Assembly (NCBI GenBank): GCA_943736015.1
Contig: OX031065.1
Location: forward strand, 26,426,427-26,490,426
Direction of reading: 5' to 3'
DNA: 64,000 nt
Source: Tridacna crocea
Taxonomy: Eukaryota; Mollusca; Bivalvia; Cardiida; Cardiidae
The notes beneath the pieces were generated by a model. It ran no database searches. It was not told the DNA's origin and was given only the letters and a program-made list of their open reading frames with translations. The position numbers were made by a program, and so were the translations under genes. Below are positions 20,479 to 30,470 of the stretch, in pieces. Position 1 is the first letter of the stretch; each line of letters starts with the position of its first letter.

Positions 20479-21616
20479 CAGGGCAGGGCCAAATTTGACC
20501 CCAGGGCTATAATTTGGGCACCCTCGGTAGAAACCTACCAGATAAAGCTACATGTAAAATGTGGTAGCCCTAGGCCTTATGGCTATGTGCAAGAAGATTT
20601 TGAAAGTTTTCCCTACGTAAGCCCATATAAAACTTGTGAACCCCCTGAGGCAGGGAAAAATTTGACCCCTGAGCTATAATTTGGACAACCTTGGTAAAAG
20701 TCCACTAGATAAAGCTACATGACAGATTTGGTAGCCCTAGGCCCAATGGTATGGTAGAAGAAGAAATTTTTAAAGTTCTCCCTATGTAACTTGTAACCCC
20801 TGGGGCCAGGCCAATTTTGACCCCAGGGCTATAGTTTGGACACACTGTGGTAGAGGTCCACTAGATAAAGCTACATGCCAAATTTAGTAGCCCAAGAGCT
20901 ATGGCTAGGTAGAAGAATTTTAAAGTCCTCCCTATATAAACCCACGTATCACTTGAGACCCCCAGGACCAGGCCAATTTTGACCCCAGGGCTATAATTTG
21001 AAGAGACGTCCACTTGATAAAGGTACATGCTAAATTTGGTAGCCCTAGGTATTGGCAGAATTTTGGTTGGGGTTTAACACCACTTTAACAGCTAAGGCAC
21101 ATGTTTTTCCTGACTTTCTCACACCAGTACAAATACAACTTTCTTTCCAAAGCTACCGACTACTTTTCTCACATGCTTCAGCAGAGGTGAGAAGCAAAAA
21201 TACGCTGGAAAGAAAGAAGAATTTTAAAGTTCTACCTATATAAGCCCATATAATACTTGTGGCCCCCGGGGCGGGACCAATTTTGACCCCAGGGTTATAA
21301 TTAAAAATTTGGTACAGGGCAACTAGATAAAGCTTCATGCCAAATTTGGTAGCCCTAGGTCTTACGGTTTCAGACAAGATTTTCAAATATTTTCAGTTTT
21401 GTTGCCATGGCAACCAGAGTTTTTGAAGGAATTAAATCATTTCAAGAAATTCTGAAGAGGACCATGTCAGGATAATTTCTGTGAAGTTTCATCAAAATTG
21501 GAAAGGTAGTTTCAGAGATCATGTTTGAAATTAAGTTAATGAACGCATGCACGCATACACAACAGACACCGGGCCATGACATAAGCCCCTTGGCCTATGG
21601 GCAGTGGAGCTAAAAA
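20479..21616 (+). repeat. ~165-bp tandem array, part 2, with terminal module
   Basis: CCCTAGG-type landmarks at 20568, 20735, 20891, 21043 and 21353 give units of about 150-167 bp. The last gap is lengthened by an inserted SINE fragment. From about 21395 a non-repeated terminal module follows (GTTGCCATGGCAACCAGAG, then GAACGCATGCACGCATACAC, to CTATGGGCAGTGGAGCTAAA). GTTGCCATGGCAAC is a perfect RFX X-box-like palindrome, but here it is part of a dispersed repeat. Confidence 0.8.
21059..21226 (-). repeat. tRNA-derived SINE (family S3), headless copy
   Basis: Matches, in reverse, the body of the SINE at 51.9-52.1 kb (shared CACATGCTTCAGC, GGTGAGAAGCAAAAATA and ACTTTCTTTCCAAAGC). The tRNA head is absent. 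It lies inside the tandem array. Confidence 0.8.
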
Positions 21617-22105
21617 CAAGAGGGCAATGATTGCCTTGAAATAGCTCATCTGACTCTTTTGACCAAACATGGCCCCTTTTTAGTCTCTTTTGAGAAATAA
21701 TGATAAACAATCCACCAAGATTTTCATAAGTATTTGAATGAAAATGTGGTCTCTGCAGGTTTTTCGAAGATTGGATTCAGTGAGCTAGTTATGGACCCAA
21801 CATGATCCATCTGCAAAATGGTCTAAGAAATCATCAGTGCAAACATTCTGAGTCTTGTGAGTATTGCATTAAAAATGTAGCCTCTAGAAAGTACACAAGG
21901 TTTTTGAAAGACCTGACTTGGTGACTTTGTTCTTGACACAACATGACCCATTTTTTAACTCGTACAAGTTTTAATTCTGACACTGTTATTGTCATTCTGA
22001 CAAACTTTCATGAGTTTTAGATCAAAATTGTAGCATACATAATGCTATTCTGACCAAGTTTTTTTATCAATATGACCCATTTTTTAACTAATCTGAGATA
22101 TCACT
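21617..22105. repeat. Dispersed repeat, relative of 2.8-3.4 kb
   Basis: Begins ACAAGAGGGCAATGATTGCC and contains GAAAATGTGGTCTCTGCAGG and AAAAATGTAGCCTCTAGAAA with ACACAAGGTTTTTGAAAG, parallel to the units at 2.8-3.4 kb. Confidence 0.65.
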
Positions 22106-22109
22106 AACA

Positions 22110-22211
22110 CATTTTAACTCAAAAGCATTATTTTCCTTTTCCTCCAATGTTTTCAACAATCTGATTATTTTAAGGGTCATATAAGCACCAAAACTGTGCA
22201 AGGCATTCAAT
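22110..22211 (-). repeat. Pal-1 3' half, degenerate
   Basis: CCTTTTCCTCCAATGTTTTC, then TTAAGGGTCATATAAGCACC, resemble the distal stem and arm. Confidence 0.45.
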
Positions 22212-22366
22212 GTCCACTGGATTATTTCATTGTACCAGTGTCCATTCTAGAAACTGAAATGAGGGAGTACAATCTAAACAATACGGCTTAGAAAAATTTG
22301 ATGGAAGGGGAATAATTTTGTCTCTTAAAATAGACATCTGTTCCTGCCCAACACCATACCATAACC

Positions 22367-22464
22367 TTAGCCCTTTACACAAGATTCCCATGATTTAACG
22401 ACTTTTCTAAAACATTTTGAAGGATTCTGAAAACAATGAGGTAATGGGAAAACACTGGTTACCA
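22367..22464 (+). repeat. Pal-1 half-copy ending at the dyad centre
   Basis: TTAGCCCTTTACACAAGATTC through GAAAACACTGGTTACCA. Homology stops right after the centre, as in three other half-copies. Confidence 0.65.
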
Positions 22465-23044
22465 AAAAGAGCCTTTGAAGGGTATAAAAAAAGTCTGACC
22501 ACTTTTTGGCACACTTTTGACCTACATTTTGGTACTAATAACAAATGAATTAATAGAAATTTGTGATTGCTAAAATGAACAAAAATTTAGACAGTCGTGT
22601 TTATTGTGAGAGCTCTCATCTATCTGCTGGCAAATTTTTACCTTTTATCTTTCTTAAATTTTGGGACTTTTATATTGTTTATCTTTTACATGGGACTGCC
22701 AAACTTCGGCTCTTTATTTATCTAATTGAATAGACACTGTAATGCATTCATCGGATGTATGGATATTGTGAATTGGACCCATGACAAAATAGAAGGGGTG
22801 CAGAATTTTTCTACCTAACTTATCTGAACTTGGACTACTTGCTTGCCAAAAGATTTTTTTTTTCAGAATTTTGTGGCCAAGTGCATTTCAGAGCTGCACA
22901 AAATAGTAAATGCGAAATTTATATCCTTCATTACCCTAAAATGCTTTACCTCTTACGTCTAAACTGTTAAAAACGTATCGAAAGCACAGAGGCACATTAC
23001 AGCTGCTGCTACCCAACTTGGGTACTTTTCCCCGTTTGAGGTCA
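22465..23044. other. No recognisable feature
   Basis: AT-rich sequence. A weak Pal-1-like outer arm may be present near 22935. I see nothing else. Confidence 0.4.
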
Positions 23045-23255
23045 ACAAATAATTTTTGGTTCTCATGACCAGAAGAAGACGCCTTCTGAAAACATAGCAG
23101 AAAAAGGAAAAAAATGCTTGTATCCAGCATTTTTTCCTTTTCCCATTGTTTTCTACTCTGCTAGAGTCACATTTCAAATTCCAGTCATGTTATTTTGTCG
23201 TCTGCAGACGCTTTGAATTTGGACAAGTCTAATCTTTGTTGTTTGTAACATTTAA
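23045..23255 (+). repeat. Pal-1 MITE, 5' end unclear
   Basis: CCAGAAGAAGACGCCTTCTG, core AAATGCTTGTATCCAGCATTT and right end GTTGTTTGTAACATTTAA. Confidence 0.75.
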
Positions 23256-23934
23256 TGAAGAGAGAAACAATATGATGAAGGTAAGACAAGCAACATTTCA
23301 ATGACAATTTAAAATGGAATCACGAGCAGAACTTTACAGTATGGGAGTCCATTGAACATCAAATTTGTCATTTCAAAATGAAGGTGTGGCAACACTAGTC
23401 GACCAAGTCATTACATTTGAGGGTGTGACAAAATTGTCCAATACCTTGAACGGTAGTGTCACCTTTACCCATATATAGGTATACACATCAATAGTCTGTC
23501 AGCTGAAGAATGAAATGTACCGTTACGACTAAAAGAAATGTTATTGATTACGAACGTTCATTACTCATCATTTTTCCCTATTTCCGGTTGAAAATACCGG
23601 CTCAAATTCGGATATTTCAACAAAATGGAACATGACAGCGCAATAAACAAAGACAGTAAGCTAAGATGAAATGACATATACTACAAAAAAAGATTGAATT
23701 GCTAAAAATATAGTGAAAAATCACGTTATACCATATGCGACGAGCGAAATGTTACACTTCATTCGCCATTTGCAATATCCCAGCATGCAATTTCCCGCCA
23801 CATTTCAAAATCAGTCTACTGAGAGTTCCAGATACAACATTTCGCTATTTTATATAAGAGTAATATTGGCACTTACACAAAGGGCTTACTTTTAGTGATA
23901 GTTAACCACCATTTTCAAAGCTACAAACACTAAT
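23256..23934. other. No recognisable feature
   Basis: No repeat or ORF is recognised. An ETS-like TTTCCGGTT lies near 23580, without other promoter features. Confidence 0.4.
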
Positions 23935-24010
23935 TTAACTCTTCACTAAACGACAAAATTTTCCACAGCTCCAAATAGAAAGCATTTGCACACAACAATT
24001 TAAAGTGTGG
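23935..24010 (-). repeat. Pal-1 outer-arm fragment
   Basis: TTAACTCTTCACTAAACGAC through GAAAGCATTTGCACACAAC. Nothing of the core remains. Confidence 0.65.
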
Positions 24011-24727
24011 TGTCCAGCGTTCTAAGTGTAGTGGGTGGAAGTCCGCATATTTTCCAACCATGATTCCGAATTTTATAAACTTAGTAAATCCACCAATATG
24101 TTAAATATCGAAAAAGTATAATTTGCGGGGACTTCTAATGATTTAAAAGGGCAGATCTACAGTCCTACAGATCTAATATAAGCATGTACAGGCCTAGATC
24201 TAGATCTAGATCTGTATGCCTATAAAATCGTACACATGTTCTGGCGGAAGCTTCATCTAATTAGTGGATTTTGCCTTGATATTTTTGCCTATTTTGTAAA
24301 CAGGACTAAGTGAAGGAGAATGACATTTTGAGAAAAAAATATTTCCAAAAGAGCTGAACGGGAAAAAATCGTAGGTGGGAATCCAAGCACATCCCTACCG
24401 AGCAATCCAACCCCCATTTCATTTTTCCCCATAAGGGATTGGAACCATGACTGAACGTTGCCAGATAGGCCTAAACGACCCCAAACACATAGCCTGTTTT
24501 TCAACTTTCGCTTTCAAACCACACCATAATGTTCACCACATCAATGGTCCTGCCTAGCCTGGGTCTGAGCCCGATAGGGCCCATGTTTTTGTGGACGTTA
24601 CAGTGTCAAAATTAGGCCTATGGTAGATCTAGAAATTATGGAAGCGATTGACCGATTGACGGTTTTGCCAGAAACCTGCTGACATTGTGAAAGGAGATCG
24701 AGATAAGAAACAATTAGGCTACTATGC
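24011..24727. other. No recognisable feature
   Basis: Somewhat higher GC than its surroundings. A TAGATC run (24195-24213) forms a local palindrome. No protein-like frame. Confidence 0.4.
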
Positions 24728-24928
24728 CGATTTTGATCCCAGTGACCCCGGGAAAGAAGCCGTTTGAAAACATTGTGGGGAAAGACAGAACGCTGGTATC
24801 CAGCATTTTCTCCTTTTCCAACAATATGTCAAAGAAATATTCTACCGTTTAAGACACACTGAAATTGTCGACTGGAAATGCTCTCAATTTGTACAAGGCT
24901 AAAATTCTGTCGTACGGTAAGGGGTTAC
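24728..24928 (+). repeat. Pal-1 MITE, left terminus lost
   Basis: Starts in the left arm (CCAGTGACCCCGGGAAAGAAG), has the core ACGCTGGTATCCAGC, and ends TACGGTAAGGGGTTA. Confidence 0.8.
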
Positions 24929-25154
24929 AAACATATCACCGCCGCGGCTAGGCCCTAGCCTACAATAGGAACAATCGTTGTTTTCTGTATTTCTAGAATT
25001 ATTCCCTCACATTTAAAGAAATAAGCTGCCTATATAGCCTACTACCAAGGACAATAATAGTTCGCAGGCCGCACTACAGATGGATATTCATTGACTTTGC
25101 GTTTAAATATCGTCGCCACCGGTTTCCCATATGGGCGACGCCCCATGAAGGCTG

Positions 25155-25368
25155 TTAGTGTTGTTACGGGGGATAGTGCAGATACAGGACGAGACCCATC
25201 CTAAGTTTCGTTTGGTTCTTTATCGTGTATAGCACCGTAACACAGAACCTCCTGTTTCACGCCTCATCTGAAAGACCATTAGACATTTTAGATGGCCTGT
25301 CGTGAGGATCGAACTCACACCCTCATGTTCACGAGTCTTACGCTCTACCAATTGAGCTATGCAGGCTG
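25155..25368 (-). repeat. tRNA-derived SINE (family S4)
   Basis: The minus strand from about 25368 reads GCCTGCATAGCTCAATTGGT, with D-arm GCTC/GAGC (A box, complement of 25341-25359), a T-arm GTGAG-TTCGATC-CTCAC (B box, complement of 25306-25314) and an acceptor pairing GCCTG/CAGGC. The anticodon arm is poorly paired (loop CTCGTGA), so it is not a sound tRNA gene. A body of about 130 bp follows to the poorly defined end near 25155. Confidence 0.75.
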
Positions 25369-25449
25369 GCCACATAAGGCTAAGCTGACGTTGTAGTTTT
25401 TGTTACATTTCCAGTGTTCATGCTGTTGTCATACCATGTATCGCAAAAT

Positions 25450-25481
25450 TTAACCCTTTCCAAAACAAACAATCCTGAGTT
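25450..25481 (+). repeat. Pal-1 left-end fragment
   Basis: TTAACCCTTTCCAAAACAAAC, then AATCCTGAGTT, then an abrupt switch to an inverted right arm. Confidence 0.6.
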
Positions 25482-25706
25482 CTAACTTATCACCAAACGA
25501 CAAAATTTTAGGTTTGTCTAAATCGAAGGCATATTTACAGACTGTCAGATAAAAATGACAGAAATTTTGAAATTTGTTTTGTAAAGGATAAAAAATATGT
25601 TTTTATAATCTTCCAGAGGTAAATTTCAACTACGTTTCATTGCCATCTGCCGATACGTTCCATTTGGACAAGTCTTAAATTTTGTCGTTTCGTAAAGAAT
25701 TATATA
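25482..25706. repeat. Pal-1 inverted dimer of right arms
   Basis: Both ends carry the same arm. The left end reads CTTATCACCAAACGACAAAA, TTTTAGGTTTGTC. The right end reads GGACAAGTCTTAAATTTTGT, CGTTTCGTAAAG. The usual ACAATCCC arm is missing and the core is not palindromic. The structure looks like a foldback rearrangement of Pal-1. Confidence 0.7.
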
Positions 25707-25715
25707 AGATTGATT

Positions 25716-25808
25716 TTAACCCATTACCACACAATCCCTACTTTTGACGACCCTGACAAAGAAGCGTTTAGAAAACATTGCGGGAAAAGGAGAAAATGCT
25801 GGTAACCA
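25716..25808 (+). repeat. Pal-1 half-copy ending at the dyad centre
   Basis: TTAACCCATTACCACACAATC to GAAAATGCTGGTAACCA, then unrelated TGTAGGGAATAAAG. The retained half is well conserved, so the truncation is not simple decay. Confidence 0.9.
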
Positions 25809-25834
25809 TGTAGGGAATAAAGAATATGGGATAT

Positions 25835-26090
25835 TTAACCCATTTCCACACAATGACGACTTTTAACACCACTGAAAGAGAAGGCTTTTGAAAACATTGT
25901 GGGAAAATGAGAAAATGCTGGTTATCAGCATTTTCTCCATTTTAAGAGCGATTACGTAATCGCTGTTTAATTTCACAATGTTTTCTACTCTATCAAAGGA
26001 AAATCATTTCATTTGAGTCACTTTAAAACTGTCATCACCAAATGCTTTTAATTCGTACAGGTCAAAAATTTTGTTGCGTGGTAAAGGGTA
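25835..26090 (+). repeat. Pal-1 MITE with a palindromic 18-mer inserted in its stem
   Basis: Full-length copy (TTAACCCATTTCCACACAATG to GTGGTAAAGGGTA). The right stem half is split after TTTTCTCCATTTTAAG by AGCGATTACGTAATCGCT, a perfect palindrome, followed by GTTTAATTTCACAATG. Confidence 0.85.
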
Positions 26091-26214
26091 TTCACCAGCC
26101 ATTCTTCAGAATATTCTCAGTCTTATTCTCTAAGATTTTCTAAATTCGAAAGTAACACAACTTCTGAATGGCTAAACCATTTGGTTAGGCAAGGCCACGA
26201 AAGGACTCTTCTCA

Positions 26215-26290
26215 GACATTGAAGATCAAGATCAGATTTCACAAAACATGCAGTCTGATCTTAGCTGTATAAACAGATTTTGTTCTAAAA
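26215..26290. repeat. AGATCAGACTGCACA-type hairpin repeat (family H2)
   Basis: AGATCAAGATCAGATTTCAC and ATGCAGTCTGATCTTAGC are inverted stems. Related stems recur near 37.4, 38.3, 48.6, 49.2 and 61.2 kb. Confidence 0.55.
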
Positions 26291-27183
26291 AAGGCAAGTA
26301 CGTTTGAAATTGAGCAAAATGAAGGTTTTGAATAACGACTGGAAAGCTCATTTATTTTTTAATTAATTAACTTATTTAGCAGCGTACGAGTTGATTTTTT
26401 ATTCGAACCAGTAGCTCTAGTTTCTTGGAAAAGCGGCCTTTTTGCAACTGTAACGCGACCAGCCAGCAATAGATCGACATTCCATCACTTCTGAGACAAA
26501 TATTGAGTCGTTAACAACTCGCTGATAACTGGTCTCAGGTCCGTGACTGCCAGGTTGCAACGGGAGCATGCACTCGCCGGCCCATGTGACGAGATAAGTT
26601 TTCTGCAAATCTCCCCGCCCCTCAGAAAAAGGGGGACAGTGCCAACAACTACGTTTAAAACTATCAGCCAGACTTAGAAACTACAGGAAGCTATCCTTTA
26701 GGCAAAAGACCCGATTACATGGTCGTCTGAATTCTTAGAAACTATGCAAGTACGCGGGTCCGCAAGTGTTTATTGTTTTCATGGGACATGTTGCAGAACG
26801 GGATAGATAGATAGATACATGTAGATAGGGAGAAATACGGGACAGAGGGAGGAGGGAGCGATGTAGATCTAGATATCGTAGCTTCATGGTGTTGTAACTC
26901 ATTGTTCAAATGCAAGAAATGATCAGACAAGATTTCTGCACTTTCATGCAACCGATTTTCAAAAGAAAGTGACCACTGCATAGTTTGAGAAGGTATGCAT
27001 GTATACATCTATACTTAATTAGATATCGTGCGATTGATACATCTATGGACTTTTTTTTTGTGGACATCATTTGTAGCTCTTATATATCATCATTACTTTC
27101 CATTAAGAAGCATTTTTCAAATACCTATCAAACTTTGAAAAAATGACATGCGCAGACAAGGCCTTTTAATTTTCTGCGTTTTT
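26291..27183. other. No gene recognised
   Basis: Contains a short GATA tetranucleotide run (26799-26818) and two minus-strand frames (about 63 and 88 codons) without recognisable domains. Confidence 0.4.
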
Positions 27184-27720
27184 GCGCATGCGCGTGGATT
27201 GTTCGGGAAGACGTCGAGAAGAGAGTTTTGCTTGATGCGAGTTTTTGAAGTTTGCTGTGGGTTTTTTTTTTTGCATTCGGTTGGTAACTGTAAGTGAAAC
27301 TTAAATTTAAACAGATGAAATTTAAACAGATAAAAACAAATGATAATATAGTCACCTCGATATAAGAGACATAGATCACGTTTTAAAGAAAATAATTGAC
27401 CGGAAGTTGGTTTTGATTGGAAGCAGACGACTTCACAAACTGCAATTAAACTTTATATTTTTACTTTTCACAGCAAAAGTTCAAGGGTGTCAGCAAGATC
27501 CAACGGTGTTTGCTATCCTTACTCTCTTTTCGACAATTCCGGAGATGAGCTCAGACCAAAATGCAATTTTCTAGACGGTTAATGTTACCGGAAGCGACGC
27601 CCAGACGTAACATACTGTAGACTTTGGAGCGTGCGAAATTTGATTGCCACACTGTGACGGTTGAACATTGCTTCACTTTTGATTACTCTTCCAGAAGTAA
27701 CAGGAAGGGGTCTCCAAAAG
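27184..27720 (+). promoter_or_regulatory. Candidate TATA-less promoter and non-coding first exon
   Basis: A perfect NRF1-type palindrome, GCGCATGCGC, lies at 27184-27193. ETS/GABP-type sites follow: ACCGGAAGT (27399-27407) and ACCGGAAGCG (27587-27596). A strong splice-donor sequence CCAAAAG|GTAAGGT falls at 27720/27721. The first ATGs downstream (27545, 27582) open only very short frames, so an exon ending at 27720 would be 5' untranslated. NRF1 plus ETS is characteristic of animal housekeeping promoters. The combination in one 540-bp repeat-free block is more than I would expect by chance, but no transcript evidence is available. A candidate next exon lies at 32361. Confidence 0.45.
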
Positions 27721-27929
27721 GTAAGGTATTTGTTGTATAGGTCAAGTTTAATAATAGCTGAGTTTTCTTAAGAACTATGAAGTTAATGCTGTCACTATTT
27801 GTTTGAACTGCTCATTTGAATGTAAATAATGGTGTCACTGCACTTTATTTACAAAATTACATAATAACAAAGTATGCATGTTGACCTTTTTCAAGTGGTC
27901 ACTCATGACTAAACCATGTTTCAGAAGAA

Positions 27930-27981
27930 TTGTCTGTGAAAGTAGAAAACCTTGTGGGAAAAGGAGGAGATGCTGGTTACC
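27930..27981 (-). repeat. Pal-1 half-stem fragment ending at the dyad centre
   Basis: GTAGAAAACCTTGTGGGAAA to GATGCTGGTTACCA, then unrelated sequence. The outer arm is also absent. Confidence 0.75.
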
Positions 27982-28035
27982 ATAGCTTAGTAGGTAGCAT
28001 ACAATTCGTGAACAGGAGGTTGCTGTACCTAGTTT

Positions 28036-28263
28036 CAAAACTCTTTACCAGATGACAAAATTTTGGCTCGTCCGAACCAAAAGCATTTACAGACAATAAA
28101 TAAAAGGGACTGAAAATTTGAAATTTGTTTTATGAAGGGTAGAAAATATTTAGAGAAAAGGAGAAAATGCTGGTTACCAGCATTTTTGTCCTTTTCCCAC
28201 AATGTTTTGTAAAGGCTCCTTTTTCAGAGTTGTCAAAAGCAGGGATTGTGTGGTAATGGGTTA
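28036..28263 (-). repeat. Pal-1 MITE, full length
   Basis: ACTCTTTACCAGATGACAAA to TGTGGTAATGGGTTA. The stem has one extra base (CATTTTTGTCC). Confidence 0.9.
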
Positions 28264-28876
28264 TTTTTATTTCAAGGTTATTGTGACAGGATTCATTCCT
28301 CTCATATATTGCTTACCACTGTATGTGGGAAAGCAACCAGTGGCTTGGAAAGAATAATGTGCGGAGCACTAGTACAAGAAATGACAGCATGGATAAGTGC
28401 TTGCTGTTGTGATATAACTGAAATAATATTGAAAATGGCATTAATACCATGCAATCAATCAGTCTGACTGCTGTCAAGGGTTAAAGAGCAGTGATGATTT
28501 AAATCAGGTCAAGTGAAGAGATTCTATGACCTTTTTTATCAGATGAATTAAGTGCACAAGTTCAGTTATATAAATTATTAATTTCATCAGGAACAACTGG
28601 TTTGATAATTAAGTGTATCAAATGCATTATATTTTTTTATCACCCAGGGTTTAGAACCAGTCGGCTGGAATTATCACCCCGAAAACAGTTATTTGTTGGG
28701 TAATTATGCAGTCTGAACAATTTTCTATACCTGATTGACATTTGCGGCTATCGATCTTATTAATTATCACAAAGTAATTGTCGAGAAATAGTTTTATAAA
28801 CGGTCTGAAAGCTTCTTACTGAAATAATACCTATGGCATAAATATAATAATTACTCTCCCAATCAATAACAGGCAA
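28264..28876. other. Repeat-poor, TAATTA-rich stretch
   Basis: No repeat is recognised. Many homeodomain-type cores occur (TTATTAATTATC, TGATAATTAAGTG). A frame of about 73 codons at the left edge shows no domain. Confidence 0.3.
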
Positions 28877-29095
28877 TTAACCCGTTACCAAACAGGCTAT
28901 GTTTAGACATACAGTTGACTTCAAAGTTTTACTGAAGCCTTTATTGCACAATCCAGGGTATTAATGACTGTGATGAAAAAGCCCCTTAAAAACAGAAAAG
29001 GATGCTATTAGTCCTCTTCTCTCCTTTTCCCAGAATGTTTTTTCTCTTCCTTCTATCATTTTAGCCACATTGGAATTGTCTGCAAATGCTCGTTG
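28877..29095 (+). repeat. Pal-1 MITE, degenerate
   Basis: TTAACCCGTTACCAAACAGG start. CTCCTTTTCCCAGAATGTTTT and ATTGTCTGCAAATGCTCG are recognisable. The left stem half is mostly lost. Confidence 0.6.
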
Positions 29096-29162
29096 TATGT
29101 GCATGTCATATTCAGAAGTAGGGCTTACACAGAAGCTATTACCCATGCTTGAAGGGGCTGTT

Positions 29163-29391
29163 TTAACTCATTACTGAATGACAAAATTTTAGACTGGTCC
29201 AAATCGAAAGAATTTCCAGACGACAAAATAAAAGTGACTGAAAAATTGAAATTTGTTTTGTGAAGGGTAGAAAACATTGTGGGAAAAGGAGAAAATGCTG
29301 GTTACCAGCATTTTCTCCTTTTCCCACAATGTTTTCTAAAGGCTTCTTTCTCAGGAGCGTCAAAAGTAGGGATTGTGTAGTAATGGGTTAA
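29163..29391 (-). repeat. Pal-1 MITE, best palindrome in the window
   Basis: TTAACTCATTACTGAATGAC to TGTAGTAATGGGTTAA. Positions 29268-29338 form a perfect 71-nt palindrome: 35-bp arms around a single central T at 29303, TAGAAAACATTG on the left and CAATGTTTTCTA on the right. It is the best reference copy for the family. Confidence 0.97.
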
Positions 29392-29678
29392 TAAATGGCT
29401 GGTGCTTAGGGTATATGCTATCATAGCTGAATGTGTCACACCAGGTAGCGTTTTATTGAGTAAACGATTATTTCAGTTTGAAATTCAAAGTAACTGTCTT
29501 CGCATAGAAAAGCAGTTTGGTTTTGCACTCAGAATGCCCAAATTAGATGTATGTGTATTTGAAGAATGCCATCTAAAGGGAAGTAATGGCAAATGCTTTC
29601 AATTGGGATAAGTCTGCATGTATGTTGTTTAGTAGACAGTTAACCAGTTATGACAGAAGACAAATTTTTACACTAATC
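29392..29678. other. Possible Pal-1 end fragment, otherwise unassigned
   Basis: GCAAATGCTTTCAATTGGG, then TTGTTTAGTAGACAGTTAA (about 29589-29643), resemble a Pal-1 right end. Confidence 0.45.
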
Positions 29679-29915
29679 CATATGTCATGCAACTCACAAA
29701 TATTCAGATCAGCCTAGGCACACCGTGCAGACCGATCTGAAACAACTTTTCTTCTTTTATGTAATTTTCTGTTTTGCACAAGTATACTGTGGGACAACAT
29801 CTAATGTAATCGTAAAGTGCTGTCTTGGATTAGCCTGCACAGACTGCACAGGCTGATCCAAAACAACACTTTATGCAAATGTCTGAATGCCCCTTTTCAC
29901 GTGATGCAGGCCATT
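29679..29915. repeat. Hairpin MITE with GATCAGCCTG stems (family H1), copy 2
   Basis: CATATGTCATGCAACTC at the left and GTGATGCAGGCCATTTG at the right, with internal CAGATCAGCCTAGGCACACC and GCACAGGCTGATCC. It abuts and truncates a MULE copy. Confidence 0.7.
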
Positions 29916-30164
29916 TGAAATAAAACTGCGTCATTGACGCAGGATTTGTGCGTCATGGAAAATCTTGTATTCATATTTATCTTCTGTTTTTATCCGAAAG
30001 GTTGTGACCTTGTTCTATTTTTATCAAAGATGAAATGCTATGAGCAATTTAATTCATGCAGTTAGAGCTAGCTGCAAGTATTGAAAATGTGTATGGGGGG
30101 GAATGTCGAAATCAAGCTTGATCCGCTAAGGGTAGAGTAGATTGTCACCCTTGGCTTGCGAAGA
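29916..30164 (-). mobile_element. MULE-like element, truncated copy (M2)
   Basis: On the minus strand, CATCTTCGCAAGCCAAGGG at 30164 is followed by the same leader as M1: TACTCTACCCTT, CAAGCTTGATTTCGAC, TTGCAGCTAGCT, TAGCATTTCATCTTTGAT, AAAAATAGAACA. It reaches an ATG (29974-29972) opening MNTRFSMTHKSC, comparable to MNTSVDVYTIC in M1. The rest is cut off at the H1 MITE. Confidence 0.8.
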
Positions 30165-30272
30165 TGTGTCAGTTAGAAATTGTATTCCCATGCTTACTTT
30201 GCGTATGGAATAATATGGGATATTTTAGGTTGGAGTAATGGGGGAATTGGCAATTTGTTTCTATGTGCAGCT

Positions 30273-30470
30273 TTAACTCCTTATCAAACAACCGAGAGTT
30301 TTAAGACACAGAGGAAGAATGCCTTGAATTACATTGTGGAAAAAGGTGAAAATGCTGGTATGTTATCAAATAAGCAGCTCATTTCCTCCAAGTCCAACCA
30401 TGTTTTCAATCCTTCAAAAACAAATCCCATTATTTAAATCACATTTAATTTGCAACCTTGATATACTTTG
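30273..30470 (+). repeat. Pal-1 MITE with altered right core half
   Basis: TTAACTCCTTATCAAACAAC to AAAATGCTGGTA. After the centre the complementary arm is replaced by unrelated sequence until TTTCCTCCAAGTCCAACCAT, then GTTTTC resumes. Confidence 0.65.

Noticed and set aside
21411-21424. RFX X-box as a regulatory site (GTTGCCATGGCAAC)
   Set aside because: It is part of the terminal module of a dispersed repeat, so it is likely inherited from the element rather than a local regulatory site.
25295-25368. Functional tRNA gene on the minus strand
   Set aside because: D and T arms pair, but the anticodon stem does not, and two acceptor pairs are mismatched. The following body marks it as a SINE.
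29268-29338. Rho-independent terminator or microRNA precursor reading of the Pal-1 stem
   Set aside because: The sequence is eukaryotic and there is no transcription evidence. The one-base loop is too tight for a usual miRNA hairpin.
29163-29391. CRISPR-like array from repeated Pal-1 units
   Set aside because: Copies are dispersed, in both orientations, of very different age, and in eukaryote-like DNA with SINEs and mariner.
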